NCBI GenBank assembly: GCA_963665165.1
Contig: OY761989.1
Span: forward strand, 248,001 to 312,000
DNA: 64,000 nucleotides
Direction: 5' to 3'
From: G963663315 sp963665165
GTDB taxonomy: Bacteria; Pseudomonadota; Gammaproteobacteria; Arenicellales; Poriferihabitantaceae
Of this stretch, positions 1-8,229 are shown in pieces. Each line of letters begins with the position of its first letter. Position 1 is the stretch's first letter. The notes below the pieces were generated by a model. The model was not told where the DNA came from. It searched no databases and saw only the letters and a list, made by a program, of their open reading frames with translations. A program made the position numbers and the translations under genes.

Positions 1-660
1 GTTTATGTGCGGATACGCGACCTTCCCCCATGTCTCCGAGTCCGGGTCGCGATTGATGTCCTGCTGCATGATGTCCACGATCGTCGGCACGAGAGACGCC
101 ATGATCCGGCTGCCGTCCCGGAGCTGATCGTGCCCAAAGCCGCTCGGCCAGGTTGCGCCGCCATGAAATAACTGATTGCGCAAGGTATAGAGGCGGCGGA
201 ACACAACCGACAGGATGGAAAGGACGTCCTGTTCCGACAGCGCCCTTTTCACCTTCCTCTTGTCACTTTCAAAACGCTGTTTCCAATGATAATCGGGCTT
301 CCGGTCCCAGATAGCCTTCCAGAAGGGCTGGAACACGTAGTGGTTGTCCAGCAGGATCCGGATTGGGCCGGGGTACTTGTCCCATACAATCCTTTCCAGA
401 ACGCCCGCTCGGTCCTGCCTCACGATGTTCTCGAGAAATACCGTGAAACGGTAGGTTTCGCTCTCATCCTCGACGAAATCACGCAACGCCGATTCATCAC
501 CATAGGCCGCGTTGAAAGCAATCCATAGAAACATGAATCGTTCAATCTCCTTCGTACCTTTCTGCTTGCTACGTTTGATCCAGGAGTGGGCGCGGCGCAT
601 CCGGTCTTCGTTGTGTTGCCGCTGCGGAACGAGTTGGTCAGTACGTTCAGGCTCTGGCAT
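1..660 (-). CDS. HEPN-domain-like protein, C-terminus cut by window start
   Basis: The reading frame is open from an ATG at 660 to base 1 with no stop, so 220 residues are visible and the C-terminus lies outside the window. A purine-rich ribosome binding site (CAGGGAGAG) sits just upstream of the ATG. The protein is mostly helical and charged. At residues 161-166 it has RNQLFH, which fits the Rx4-6H motif of HEPN ribonuclease domains; the surrounding 'LxxLRNxLFHGG' pattern is typical of stand-alone HEPN proteins in defence and toxin contexts. HEPN proteins cleave RNA or act as regulatory partners in toxin-antitoxin and abortive infection systems. No partner nucleotidyltransferase is visible. 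The neighbour at 1177 is a divergent AlbA_2-type gene, which also suggests an accessory region. The family call rests on one motif plus overall character; the exact subfamily is unknown. Confidence 0.6.
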   Translation of the reverse strand, partial: MPEPERTDQLVPQRQHNEDRMRRAHSWIKRSKQKGTKEIERFMFLWIAFNAAYGDESALRDFVEDESETYRFTVFLENIVRQDRAGVLERIVWDKYPGPIRILLDNHYVFQPFWKAIWDRKPDYHWKQRFESDKRKVKRALSEQDVLSILSVVFRRLYTLRNQLFHGGATWPSGFGHDQLRDGSRIMASLVPTIVDIMQQDINRDPDSETWGKVAYPHIN

Positions 661-1176
661 GTCAGGCTCTCCCTGCAGAATAGATAGCCGATCTATCGTT
701 TCTGGCGCGAGTTGTACTCATAGTCTGCAACCTCATGATTCTCATCCTGAAATTGTAGGCTAAAAACCTGCTTTTGGACAAACCTTCCTTATTCGGCAGA
801 AGACGATTGGTTTTCAAAAACATTTTCTTGTTGAAGATCATCAAAGATGAGTTTGAGGATGAGCTTCAGGACAATGAAAATGAAACGGATGAGTTTTATC
901 TGAGTCAGTTTGTTTGGATGCTGTATGAGGATCTGTCCAATCCATATCAGTCGAAAATTCTGATTAAGAAGAAAGTTGCCGCATGGGCATAGAAAAGAAT
1001 TCCAGAGCCCACGGATGCCTGCTTGGCCAGCTTGCCGATGATGCGCTGTAAGGGAGTGCAATGTATCCCGAATGAACAAATATGCCCCACTGTGTGTACA
1101 GGTTCGGACACATTATGGTGTAATATGATGAAGAGCGCGTTTGGGGATGCGCCGCTCCAAGTACGGGTTTTGAGGT
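661..1176. other. Divergent intergenic region, AT-richer than flanks
   Basis: About 515 bases separate the minus-strand HEPN-like gene from the plus-strand AlbA_2 gene. The stretch is more AT-rich than the neighbouring coding sequence and must contain the promoters of both genes. Apart from one doubtful small frame (774-992, listed separately) no gene, RNA or repeat was recognised. Confidence 0.4.
774..992 (+). CDS. Doubtful small acidic ORF
   Basis: A 72-codon frame beginning with TTG; a stop at 756-758 prevents extension upstream. The product has a basic, hydrophobic start, then a strongly acidic middle (runs of D, E and N around residues 25-42) and an aromatic-rich end. Acidic runs encoded by mixed GAT/GAG/GAA/AAT codons look more like coding sequence than like a random frame. 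No ribosome binding site is evident, the start codon is weak, and no family is recognised. It could be a real small gene, the remnant of a longer gene, or chance. Confidence 0.25.
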   Translation: MDKPSLFGRRRLVFKNIFLLKIIKDEFEDELQDNENETDEFYLSQFVWMLYEDLSNPYQSKILIKKKVAAWA

Positions 1177-2391
1177 ATGACGACACGCACCGAACTGCTG
1201 GAAATCATAGCGAGCGGCGAGAATTCCGGAGTGGAATTCAAAAGGGATAATCTGCGCATCCAGGACCTCGCCAAGGAACTCGTCGCTTTCTCGAATCTTG
1301 AAGGCGGCATGGCGCTGCTCGGCATCGAAGATGACGGAACAATCACGGGCCTTACGCGAGACGACCTCGAAGAATGGGTAATGAATGTATGTCGCGACAA
1401 GATCAGGCCGGCTATTGTTCCGTTCTTCGAAGTGGTTCGCGGGGTCAAGGGCAATCACGATATTGCCATTGTGCGCGTGACCCGTGGCTACGACGTGCAT
1501 GCGCTCTGGCACAACAACACCAACAGATATCTGGTGCGTGTCGGCACACAGAGTCAGGAAGCAAGCCAGGAGGAACTCGCGCGCCTGTTCCAGCAAAGAG
1601 GCTCTGTACGGGCCGAACTGCGGCCCGTGTCGGGTGCCACGCTCGCCAACCTGGACCGGAGGCGGCTACGAAACTATTTCGGCGATATCCGCCAGCAGGA
1701 TGTGCCCGCCGACGAAGATGAGAGAGCATGGCAATCACTGCTCATCAATACCGAGATCATGACCGAGGAAGGTGTAACCGTCGGCGGCATGTTGTTGTTC
1801 GGCAAGACACCTAACCGGTTTCTGCCTCATGCAGGAATAGACGCTGTCGCATATCCCGGGACGGAACAGGACTATGACGCGCAAGAACGCGTTACGCTTC
1901 GCGGCCCCATGACTCCCTTGTTGAGCGAAGGCGGCGATATCGTTGAAAACAGCCTTGTCGAACAGGCTCTTGATTTTGTACAACGCAACACGCGTGTGGT
2001 CGTTGAAGCAAAAGGCGGGAGACGGGTGGAGCGTCCGGTCTATCCCCGCGATGTGCTCCGCGAGGGCATCGTCAATGCCCTTATTCACCGCGATTACCTG
2101 CTCACAAGCACCGATGTCGAGTTAGCGGTTTACAGCGACCGGCTGGAAATTGTCTCGCCGGGGCGACTGCCGAACGGCATAACTCCAGATCGCATGCGAT
2201 ACGGCACACGGGCTGCGCGAAACCAGTTGTTGAAAGATGTAATGCGCGACTATCGGTATCTGGAACATATGGGAATGGGGATTCCCCGGAAAATCATCAG
2301 AGGCATGAGGGTGCACAACGGCACGGAACCCGACCTGGTCGAACGGGACGAACGGTTCATGATTCGGTTGCTTGCGAAAAGCCCTGAATAG
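1177..2391 (+). CDS. AlbA_2 / Schlafen-like ATP-binding protein
   Basis: A 404-residue protein of the 'putative DNA-binding, RecG-like' group. Residues 1-130 form an AlbA_2 (Schlafen AAA_4-type) domain: ESGENSGVEFK-type opening, then the 'LAKELVAFSNLEGGMALLGIEDDG' region. The C-terminal part has a GHKL-like ATPase signature (VLREGIVNALIHRDY near residues 287-301, followed by LEIVSPGRLPNG and MGMGIPRKI), as in HATPase_c_4 proteins. Such proteins are annotated as transcriptional regulators or ATP-dependent helicase homologues, but they lack helicase motifs; many are found in defence islands. The start ATG has TGAGGT a few bases upstream. The gene is monocistronic and ends at a hairpin shared with convergent znuA. 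Substrate and biological role are unknown. Confidence 0.8.
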   Translation: MTTRTELLEIIASGENSGVEFKRDNLRIQDLAKELVAFSNLEGGMALLGIEDDGTITGLTRDDLEEWVMNVCRDKIRPAIVPFFEVVRGVKGNHDIAIVRVTRGYDVHALWHNNTNRYLVRVGTQSQEASQEELARLFQQRGSVRAELRPVSGATLANLDRRRLRNYFGDIRQQDVPADEDERAWQSLLINTEIMTEEGVTVGGMLLFGKTPNRFLPHAGIDAVAYPGTEQDYDAQERVTLRGPMTPLLSEGGDIVENSLVEQALDFVQRNTRVVVEAKGGRRVERPVYPRDVLREGIVNALIHRDYLLTSTDVELAVYSDRLEIVSPGRLPNGITPDRMRYGTRAARNQLLKDVMRDYRYLEHMGMGIPRKIIRGMRVHNGTEPDLVERDERFMIRLLAKSPE

Positions 2392-2447
2392 TAGTCGTTA
2401 CAACACGGGAAACTCCAGGACGAACCGGACTGCCGCTCCCGGTTCGA

Positions 2448-2476
2448 CCGGAGTCGGTGACGCCACCGGACTCCGG
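2448..2476. terminator. Hairpin between convergent genes
   Basis: Inverted repeat CCGGAGTC-GGTG / CACC-GGACTCCGG, about 12 paired bases with one bulge and a four-base loop. It lies 57 bases after the AlbA_2 gene stop and just beyond the znuA stop on the other strand. The T-run on the plus side is weak (CCCGTTTTATT), so it may be a poor or bidirectional terminator. Confidence 0.45.
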
Positions 2477-2489
2477 CTGTATTCCCGTT

Positions 2490-3578
2490 TTATTCCCCGG
2501 TCAGACAGGTGTTCAGCGATGTGGCGATCGACAACATCAATTCGTGCCACATATCCGGCCCCGGAGTCAGTTCCGCGCCCACCGGATCAAGCACGGCGAC
2601 TTTGGCCTGGGTGCCTTCGATCACGGTCGGGATGATTCTGGACTCAAACTGGGGTTCCCTGAAAACACACCGGACATCGCGTTCCCGAATCAGGCGATTC
2701 AAATCCTGAACCTGCCGGATAACCGGGGCGTGGTCTGCTGAACGGGAGATTGAAGTTTGCGCATTCAACTGATGCTCGTTTTCGTAGTATTGATATGCGT
2801 CATGGAATACGACATACGGGAGGGTTTTGACGGGTTCCAGCAATTCTGACATCTCCTCCCTGGTTTGATGGATTCTGGCAATGACTTTATCCCGGTTGCT
2901 CTGGTAAAGCTCCCTGTTGTCGCTATCTATTCGGGAAATCCAGTCGGCAAAGGCGGTAACGATCAAAATGGCATTGTCGGTAGAGAGCCAGACATGAGGG
3001 TCCAGAGCGGCTTCGCGCTCCTCACCTTCATGTTCTTCATCTCCGTGTTCTTCATCTCCGTGTTCTTCCTCCTCATCCTCTTCGCCTTCGTGTTCTTCCT
3101 CTTCATCTCCGTGATTTTCCTCTTCACCTTCTTCCTCTTCCTCTCCATGCCCATGCCCGTGACCCCATACACTCTGTTCGCGGAGTGGCAGGGTGTGAAG
3201 GCCGGCGTCATCGATCAGGGTTTTAACCCGGTCCTGCCGCTCGACCTGATCCACTATTTTCGACATGGTGACTTCGAAACCGGGACCGACCCAAATCACC
3301 AGATCAGCGCCGTATACGGTTTTGACTGCGGATGGAGACAACGGCTGGACATGCGGGGAGTGTCCGGGCGGAATCAGCAATTCAGGAAACCCCGCCCCTT
3401 GCATGACTCCGGAAACCAGGGAATGCACCGGACTCACTGAAACCGCCACTCTGGGCGCCGCCGCAAACACTCCGGTCGACCAGAAAAGTATAATGAAACA
3501 CAGAACAGGGTACAGCAACCGCTTGCTTGCGGGAGAAGGTACCCTGTGATACAAAGACGGCTTTACAGATGAGTTCAT
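2490..3578 (-). CDS. znuA: Zinc ABC transporter substrate-binding protein ZnuA
   Basis: Periplasmic zinc-binding protein of the cluster 9 (ZnuA/AdcA) family, delivering Zn(II) to ZnuBC. From the ATG at 3578 (MNSSVKPSL...) the product is about 362 residues with a hydrophobic signal segment ending near VFAA. Zinc-ligand regions are visible: GHSPHVQPLSPS near the N-terminus, DPHVWLS in the middle and VVFHDAYQYY later. Between them is an unusually long His/Glu/Asp-rich loop (from HGHGHG through many E, D and H, about 50 residues), typical of ZnuA but here extremely acidic. A longer frame from 3638 exists, but its start would overlap the Zur-like operator, so 3578 is preferred. The gene is divergent from zur-znuCB and probably repressed by zinc-loaded Zur. 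Confidence 0.93.
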   Translation of the reverse strand: MNSSVKPSLYHRVPSPASKRLLYPVLCFIILFWSTGVFAAAPRVAVSVSPVHSLVSGVMQGAGFPELLIPPGHSPHVQPLSPSAVKTVYGADLVIWVGPGFEVTMSKIVDQVERQDRVKTLIDDAGLHTLPLREQSVWGHGHGHGEEEEEGEEENHGDEEEEHEGEEDEEEEHGDEEHGDEEHEGEEREAALDPHVWLSTDNAILIVTAFADWISRIDSDNRELYQSNRDKVIARIHQTREEMSELLEPVKTLPYVVFHDAYQYYENEHQLNAQTSISRSADHAPVIRQVQDLNRLIRERDVRCVFREPQFESRIIPTVIEGTQAKVAVLDPVGAELTPGPDMWHELMLSIATSLNTCLTGE

Positions 3579-3611
3579 GATCAGAAAGGCTGATGGGATT
3601 GTTCCAGTAAT

Positions 3612-3629
3612 GTTATAATATATCATAAC
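3612..3629. promoter_or_regulatory. Zur-like operator
   Basis: Near-palindrome GTTATAATATATCATAAC with two asymmetric positions, embedded in AATGTTATAATATATCATAACC. It matches the proteobacterial Zur box pattern (TGTTATAATATAACA type). It lies between divergent znuA and zur-znuCB, 34 bases upstream of the znuA start and 43 bases upstream of the zur start, so one site can control both units. Confidence 0.75.
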
Positions 3630-3671
3630 CGGAAACAACCGCCTGCGCCTCCTTGATACCCCCTGCTATCC

Positions 3672-4202
3672 ATGACCCGATCCGGTTCCCCGCGTTTCCA
3701 CAGTTTGAAACATGACCATGATTCATGTATCGACACGGCGATGGAAAAGGCGCAAGCCATCTGTATCGAAAACAACACCCGTTTTACGCACCTCAGAAAA
3801 CGGGTTCTCGAATTGATCTGGTCCAGCCACAAACCGGTATTGGCCTATGACCTGCTGGAAACCCTGCGAAATGAAAAAGTGAATGCACAACCCCCTACGG
3901 TCTATCGCACACTTGAATTTCTTTTGAAACACAGGCTGATCCATAAAATCCAGTCTCTCAGGGCTTATGTGGGATGTGATTTCCCGGATCAAAGACATAT
4001 CAGCCAATTCCTGATCTGCAACCAGTGCCACCAGGTTGTGGAACTCGATGATCCCTTGATCGAACAGGTGATCTCCCGTCAGGCCAGGAAGGCAGGACTG
4101 GAAATCGTTCATCAAACAGTCGAAATTCTGGGCCTTTGCCCGAACTGTCAAACCAGCTGGTCACAAGGCGAACCTGCCGATGCAATCCGGAACACTCATT
4201 GA
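3672..4202 (+). CDS. zur: Zinc uptake regulator Zur (Fur family)
   Basis: A 176-residue Fur-superfamily repressor. The winged helix includes the region TRFTHLRKRVLELIW and the signature 'PPTVYRTLEFLLKHRLIHKI', which matches the Zur subgroup (PPTVYRALDFLL in E. coli). Two structural zinc pairs are visible: CNQC in the dimerisation domain and CPNC near the C-terminus. Context confirms the zinc role: it is divergent from znuA across a Zur-like box and its last 23 bases overlap the znuC start, so zur-znuC-znuB is one operon and Zur likely controls its own synthesis. An alternative start at 3741 would remove a His/Asp-containing N-terminal extension. Confidence 0.93.
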   Translation: MTRSGSPRFHSLKHDHDSCIDTAMEKAQAICIENNTRFTHLRKRVLELIWSSHKPVLAYDLLETLRNEKVNAQPPTVYRTLEFLLKHRLIHKIQSLRAYVGCDFPDQRHISQFLICNQCHQVVELDDPLIEQVISRQARKAGLEIVHQTVEILGLCPNCQTSWSQGEPADAIRNTH

Positions 4203-4959
4203 TCTGCACAATGTCTCGATGTTTCGCGGAAGCGGAACCATTCTCGACGACGTCAGTCTGTCTGTTGGGAGAAACGAAATTGTCACCCTGATCGGTCCCA
4301 ATGGAGCGGGAAAAAGCAGTCTGGTCAAAATCGCCCTCGGCCTCATTCAACCCGACCAGGGTTTCGTCACCGCAAGTCCTGGTATTCATGTCGGTTATGT
4401 CCCCCAATCCATCAATCTGGACCGTAGCGTACCCGTCAACGTCACCCGCTTTCTCCAGCTTTCCGGCATTCGGGAAAAACGCCGACTCGAACAGGCGCTG
4501 GAACTTGTCGGCGGCGAACGACTGGGGAAAAAACCCCTGCAGGACATTTCAGGCGGGGAACTGAGGCGCGTCCTGCTGGCCAGAGCCATATTGAAATCAC
4601 CCGATCTGCTGATTCTTGACGAACCCACCGCCGGTGTCGATATCAGCGGACAAGCGAGCCTCTATGCCTTGATTCAATCCATCCGGGATCAAACCCGTTG
4701 CGGAGTTCTGCTGGTTTCCCACAATCTCCACATTGTAATGGGCGACAGCGACAAAGTGTTCTGCCTGAATCGCCATATCTGTTGTTCCGGCGCCCCGGAA
4801 GACGTGCAGAAAAACCCCGAGTTCCTTTACTTGTTCAGCCAGGAAAATGCGGCGACACTGGGTATTTATCGCCATTTGCATGACCACGAACATGATTTGC
4901 ACGGAAATATTCGCTTACCTGACCCGATCGATCGAACCGCCAGCGGCGAAAATACCTGA
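4180..4959 (+). CDS. znuC: Zinc ABC transporter ATPase ZnuC
   Basis: A 259-residue ABC ATPase that powers zinc import through ZnuB. Walker A is GPNGAGKSS, the signature is ISGGELRR, Walker B is LLILDEPTAGVD, and the switch His is in LLVSHNLHIV. The C-terminal tail is His-rich (YRHLHDHEHDLHG), a feature of ZnuC proteins that may bind zinc. It overlaps the end of zur and ends two bases before znuB. Confidence 0.95.
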   Translation: MQSGTLIDLHNVSMFRGSGTILDDVSLSVGRNEIVTLIGPNGAGKSSLVKIALGLIQPDQGFVTASPGIHVGYVPQSINLDRSVPVNVTRFLQLSGIREKRRLEQALELVGGERLGKKPLQDISGGELRRVLLARAILKSPDLLILDEPTAGVDISGQASLYALIQSIRDQTRCGVLLVSHNLHIVMGDSDKVFCLNRHICCSGAPEDVQKNPEFLYLFSQENAATLGIYRHLHDHEHDLHGNIRLPDPIDRTASGENT

Positions 4960-4961
4960 CA

Positions 4962-5756
4962 ATGGACGAATTTATTGTCAGGGCAGTGGTCGGCGGCCTC
5001 GGAGTCGCTGTAATATGCGGACCGCTGGGTTGTCTGATGGTATGGCAACGCATGGTCTATTTCGGCGCCGCCCTGTCCCATGGCGCACTGCTGGGGGTCG
5101 TGCTGGGGTTGTTTTTTGCTCTCGATCTCTATTTTTCCATCCTGGCGGTGTGTATCGCACTGTCGTTTTTGTTGTTATACATGGACCGCTTCAAGAACCT
5201 GACGACGGATACCAGCCTGGGAATTCTGGCGCACGCGACACTGGCCCTCGGCATTGTCGTTCTCAGCATGATACCTGCGGTGCGAATGGATCTGATGGCT
5301 TATCTTTTCGGCGATATCCTTTCGGTTAGCTGGCGGGATGTTTTCTGGATTTACATGGGTGGTATCGTGGTCATCGGCCTGCTCGGGACCATCTGGCGGT
5401 CACTGCTTTCGCTGATCATACAGCCAGACCTGGCATTGATTGACGGTGTCCGGGAAAAGAGAACCCGACTGACATTTCTGGTCGTGCTCAGTTTTGTAGT
5501 CGCGGTCTCCATGCAAGTGGTCGGTGTCCTGCTGATCGTGTCGATGCTCATAATTCCGGCGGCATGCGCCAGAAGGTTCTCCAACTCCCCGGAACAGATG
5601 GCCTGTCTGGCCAGCCTGTTCGGCTGCCTCTCGATCGTCCTTGGACTCGCCGCTGCCCTGTTTTTCAACAGTTCGGCGGGACCCTCCATCGTGGTTGCGG
5701 CAACCATCCTGTTTATTCTGTCGATGCTGACCGGGAAATTGCAAGCCAGTCAGTGA
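4962..5756 (+). CDS. znuB: Zinc ABC transporter permease ZnuB
   Basis: A 264-residue inner-membrane permease of the ABC-3 family with about eight hydrophobic segments. It begins MDEFIVRAVVGG and contains 'GPLGCLMVWQRMVYFGAALSHGALLGV', the conserved region of metal-chelate permeases including the SH motif. It is the last gene of the zur-znuCB operon. It pairs with ZnuC and receives zinc from ZnuA. Confidence 0.95.
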   Translation: MDEFIVRAVVGGLGVAVICGPLGCLMVWQRMVYFGAALSHGALLGVVLGLFFALDLYFSILAVCIALSFLLLYMDRFKNLTTDTSLGILAHATLALGIVVLSMIPAVRMDLMAYLFGDILSVSWRDVFWIYMGGIVVIGLLGTIWRSLLSLIIQPDLALIDGVREKRTRLTFLVVLSFVVAVSMQVVGVLLIVSMLIIPAACARRFSNSPEQMACLASLFGCLSIVLGLAAALFFNSSAGPSIVVAATILFILSMLTGKLQASQ

Positions 5757-5793
5757 GAACATCGCTGCGCCGGATCCGCTCAAAAACCAGGCC

Positions 5794-6261
5794 ATGCAAC
5801 CCGTCACGCCAACCCCCGGCCCATTCAGCCCCTGCCCGTTGTGGCGCCGGTTGCTGGCCATTCTTTACGACACGGTCTTGTTGTGCTGCCTGGTGTTTAT
5901 CGCATGGCAGCCGGTCCCGTTGATTCCGGAGTCGCTGCATCCGGCCTTGGAAAGGACCATTCGACTGGGTTACCTGCTTGCAATCTGCTTCCTGTTCTTC
6001 GGCTGGTTCTGGCGCCATGGCGGACAGACCCTGGGTATGCGCGCATGGAAGATAAAATTAACGCCGATGTATCCCGACCGGACACCGGATCCATTCCGGG
6101 CGGTGACCTGGGAAACAGCATGGCTGCGTTTTATTGCCGCGTTATTCTCCTGGATAACCGTCGGCGCAGGATTTGCCTGGTCAGCCTTCCACCCTGAAAA
6201 ACTCGCCTGGCATGACCTTTTTTCAAGCAGCCGTTTGATTGTCACGCCTGAAAACCGATGA
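5794..6261 (+). CDS. RDD family membrane protein
   Basis: A 155-residue small membrane protein. The N-terminal Arg (LWRRLLAILYDTVLLCCLVF) and two Asp-type positions fit the RDD family, and 'GGQTLGMRAWKIKL' is the conserved second half of that domain. About three to four membrane segments are seen. The function of most RDD proteins is not established; some are linked to ion transport. It follows znuB by 37 bases and may be read through from that operon. Its 3' end overlaps the convergent MFS gene by 39 bases. Confidence 0.85.
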   Translation: MQPVTPTPGPFSPCPLWRRLLAILYDTVLLCCLVFIAWQPVPLIPESLHPALERTIRLGYLLAICFLFFGWFWRHGGQTLGMRAWKIKLTPMYPDRTPDPFRAVTWETAWLRFIAALFSWITVGAGFAWSAFHPEKLAWHDLFSSSRLIVTPENR

Positions 6262-7419
6262 TCTGGCGCGCATGATGCCCAGCGCCGCAATCGAAATTGC
6301 GGCGAGCAGCAAAACCGGCATGACCCCATAGTTCATATTCTGCCAACCGATCTGGTGGTGCAGATATCCGGACAAAAGGGCGGTGGATGCAACTCCGCTG
6401 AAAACCAGAAAGTCATTGATCCCCTGGACCAGGCCTTTCTCGGATTGCCGGTGTACTCCGGTGAGCAGGGTGGTGCTGCCGACAAAAAGAAAATTCCAAC
6501 CGATACCAAGCGTAATCAGACTGGCCAGGAACAGATTATAACCATCGCCCGCCAGACTCAGGGTGGTACACAGAAACAACATCAGCACGCCTGCGGCCAT
6601 CACCGGAAGGACACCGAATCTGTGGATCAGGTGACCGGTGAAGAATGAAGGCGCGAACATACCGACGATATGCCACTGGATGACCGTTGCGGTTCGATCG
6701 AAACTGAAATGGTGGTGATCCATTGCCAGCGGGGTCGAAACCATCAACAGGTTCATCGTTCCATAGGCAATCGTCGCGCAAAGCGCTGCAACGATGAATG
6801 AAGGTAACAACAGAACCCGGATCAGCGGCCTCGCTTTTTCCGTTGACCTGACAATGTCCGGCGGCGGTATCCTGAGAAAGCCCAGGCAGGCCAGAATGCC
6901 CAGTCCGAGAACGGCATTGGAACCGAAGGAAAGCGCAAACAGGGCATCCGGCAGAATGTCCCGGGTAAACCTCGCAATCCCCGGCCCCAGGAAGGCGGCT
7001 GCCAGTCCCCCCGCCAGCACCCAGGAAATCGCTCTGCTCTTCCAGGATTCGGGCGCCACTTCGGTGGCCGCGTATCGGTAGAACTGCGTAGTTGCCATCG
7101 CAACTCCCTGGAAAACCGCGGACAGGCAGAACAACTCGAAGCTGCCCCGGTAAATGGCTGTCGCCGCCAACAGGCCGGCGGCAATGACACTCAACCCGCC
7201 GGTGGCGAAACCGGCCCGTCTGCCGTATCTTTGCATCAGCAACGAGATCGGAATCAGCGTCGCCATGACGGTGATGAAGCTGATCCCCAACGGAAGTGTA
7301 GCCAGGTTCCCGGTCGGAGCGAGCGACAGACCGACCAGCGCCGAAGAGGTCATGGTCAGGGATGTCGTGGACATGACCAGCGCCAGACAAAGCGATAACA
7401 GAAAAATATTCTTGTACAT
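6223..7419 (-). CDS. MFS transporter
   Basis: A 398-residue major facilitator superfamily permease with about twelve hydrophobic segments. The loop 2-3 region 'MQRYGRRAGFATGG' matches the MFS motif A pattern (GxxxDRxGRR), and a related loop 'IHRFGVLPVMAAG' recurs after the central loop, as expected for the two six-helix halves. The substrate cannot be told from the sequence. It is a single gene, convergent with the RDD gene, and the two coding regions overlap at their 3' ends. Confidence 0.85.
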   Translation of the reverse strand: MYKNIFLLSLCLALVMSTTSLTMTSSALVGLSLAPTGNLATLPLGISFITVMATLIPISLLMQRYGRRAGFATGGLSVIAAGLLAATAIYRGSFELFCLSAVFQGVAMATTQFYRYAATEVAPESWKSRAISWVLAGGLAAAFLGPGIARFTRDILPDALFALSFGSNAVLGLGILACLGFLRIPPPDIVRSTEKARPLIRVLLLPSFIVAALCATIAYGTMNLLMVSTPLAMDHHHFSFDRTATVIQWHIVGMFAPSFFTGHLIHRFGVLPVMAAGVLMLFLCTTLSLAGDGYNLFLASLITLGIGWNFLFVGSTTLLTGVHRQSEKGLVQGINDFLVFSGVASTALLSGYLHHQIGWQNMNYGVMPVLLLAAISIAALGIMRARSSVFRRDNQTAA

Positions 7420-7567
7420 GAGTTGAGAGTATCACAGTATGGATTATGGATTCCGCCACGGCGGTCCGGGCGCCGTGATGATCCGGGGATGTTCCGGTTA
7501 TCAAGGTTTTCCTTGCTTTCCGTAACGACAGAAGTTAAAAGGAATCCTTTTTTCCGGGGTCATTCCA

Positions 7568-8185
7568 TTGGAACTTGCAGAACAGTTTCTGAAACTCGTC
7601 CAGATCATATTCGTGGATCTGGTACTGGCGGGTGACAACGCCATCATTATCGGACTGGTCGCTGCAAAATTCAGCAAGGACTACCGTCGAAAAGTGATCC
7701 TGTATGGCGTGGGGGTTGCGGTCATCCTCAGAATCGTCTTCGCCCTGATCACGGTCCAGTTACTGGCGATAAAGGGATTGCTGCTGGTCGGGGGTCTGCT
7801 GCTGCTCTGGATTTGCTGGAAATTGTGGCAGGACCTCCGCCATCCTCACGAACCGCCTTCGCTTCCTGAAGGAACGAATCAGGTCCCCGCTGCCGACCAG
7901 CAAAACCCGCCGTTGCGTTCGGCCATTTTCCAGATCGTAGTAGCCGACGTTTCGATGTCACTCGACAATGTCCTCGCTGTCGCGGCGGTTGCGGACGGGC
8001 ATACCGGGATACTGGTTTTCGGTCTGGCGCTTTCAGTCGTATTCATGACCGTGGCTGCAGCCCTGATCGCGGATATCCTGCAAAAACACCGCTGGATCGG
8101 CTACCTCGGACTGTTTATCATCCTGTATGTCGCGTTGCGAATGAGTTACGACGGCTACATCCAGATTTTCGGTCCTGTGTTCTAG
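7568..8185 (+). CDS. TerC/YjbE family integral membrane protein
   Basis: A 205-residue protein starting at TTG (LELAEQFLKLVQIIFVDLVLAGDNAIIIGL). 'DLVLAGDNAIII' and the later 'DVSMSLDNVLAVAAVA' are the two acidic membrane motifs of the TerC superfamily; the length fits the YjbE branch. Family members are linked to manganese or other metal export and to membrane protein metalation. It is monocistronic and no riboswitch-like structure was recognised upstream. The exact metal is not shown by the sequence. Confidence 0.85.
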   Translation: MELAEQFLKLVQIIFVDLVLAGDNAIIIGLVAAKFSKDYRRKVILYGVGVAVILRIVFALITVQLLAIKGLLLVGGLLLLWICWKLWQDLRHPHEPPSLPEGTNQVPAADQQNPPLRSAIFQIVVADVSMSLDNVLAVAAVADGHTGILVFGLALSVVFMTVAAALIADILQKHRWIGYLGLFIILYVALRMSYDGYIQIFGPVF

Positions 8186-8229
8186 TCATCCGGCTTCGCG
8201 GCCCAGGTCAGGATTGCTCCGTCCAGCCT

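Noticed and set aside
2865..3440. Plus-strand frame with many F, L and V residues, looks membrane-like
   Set aside because: It is the reverse of the Glu/Asp-rich ZnuA loop; GAA/GAG/GAT codons read as TTC/CTC/ATC on the other strand.
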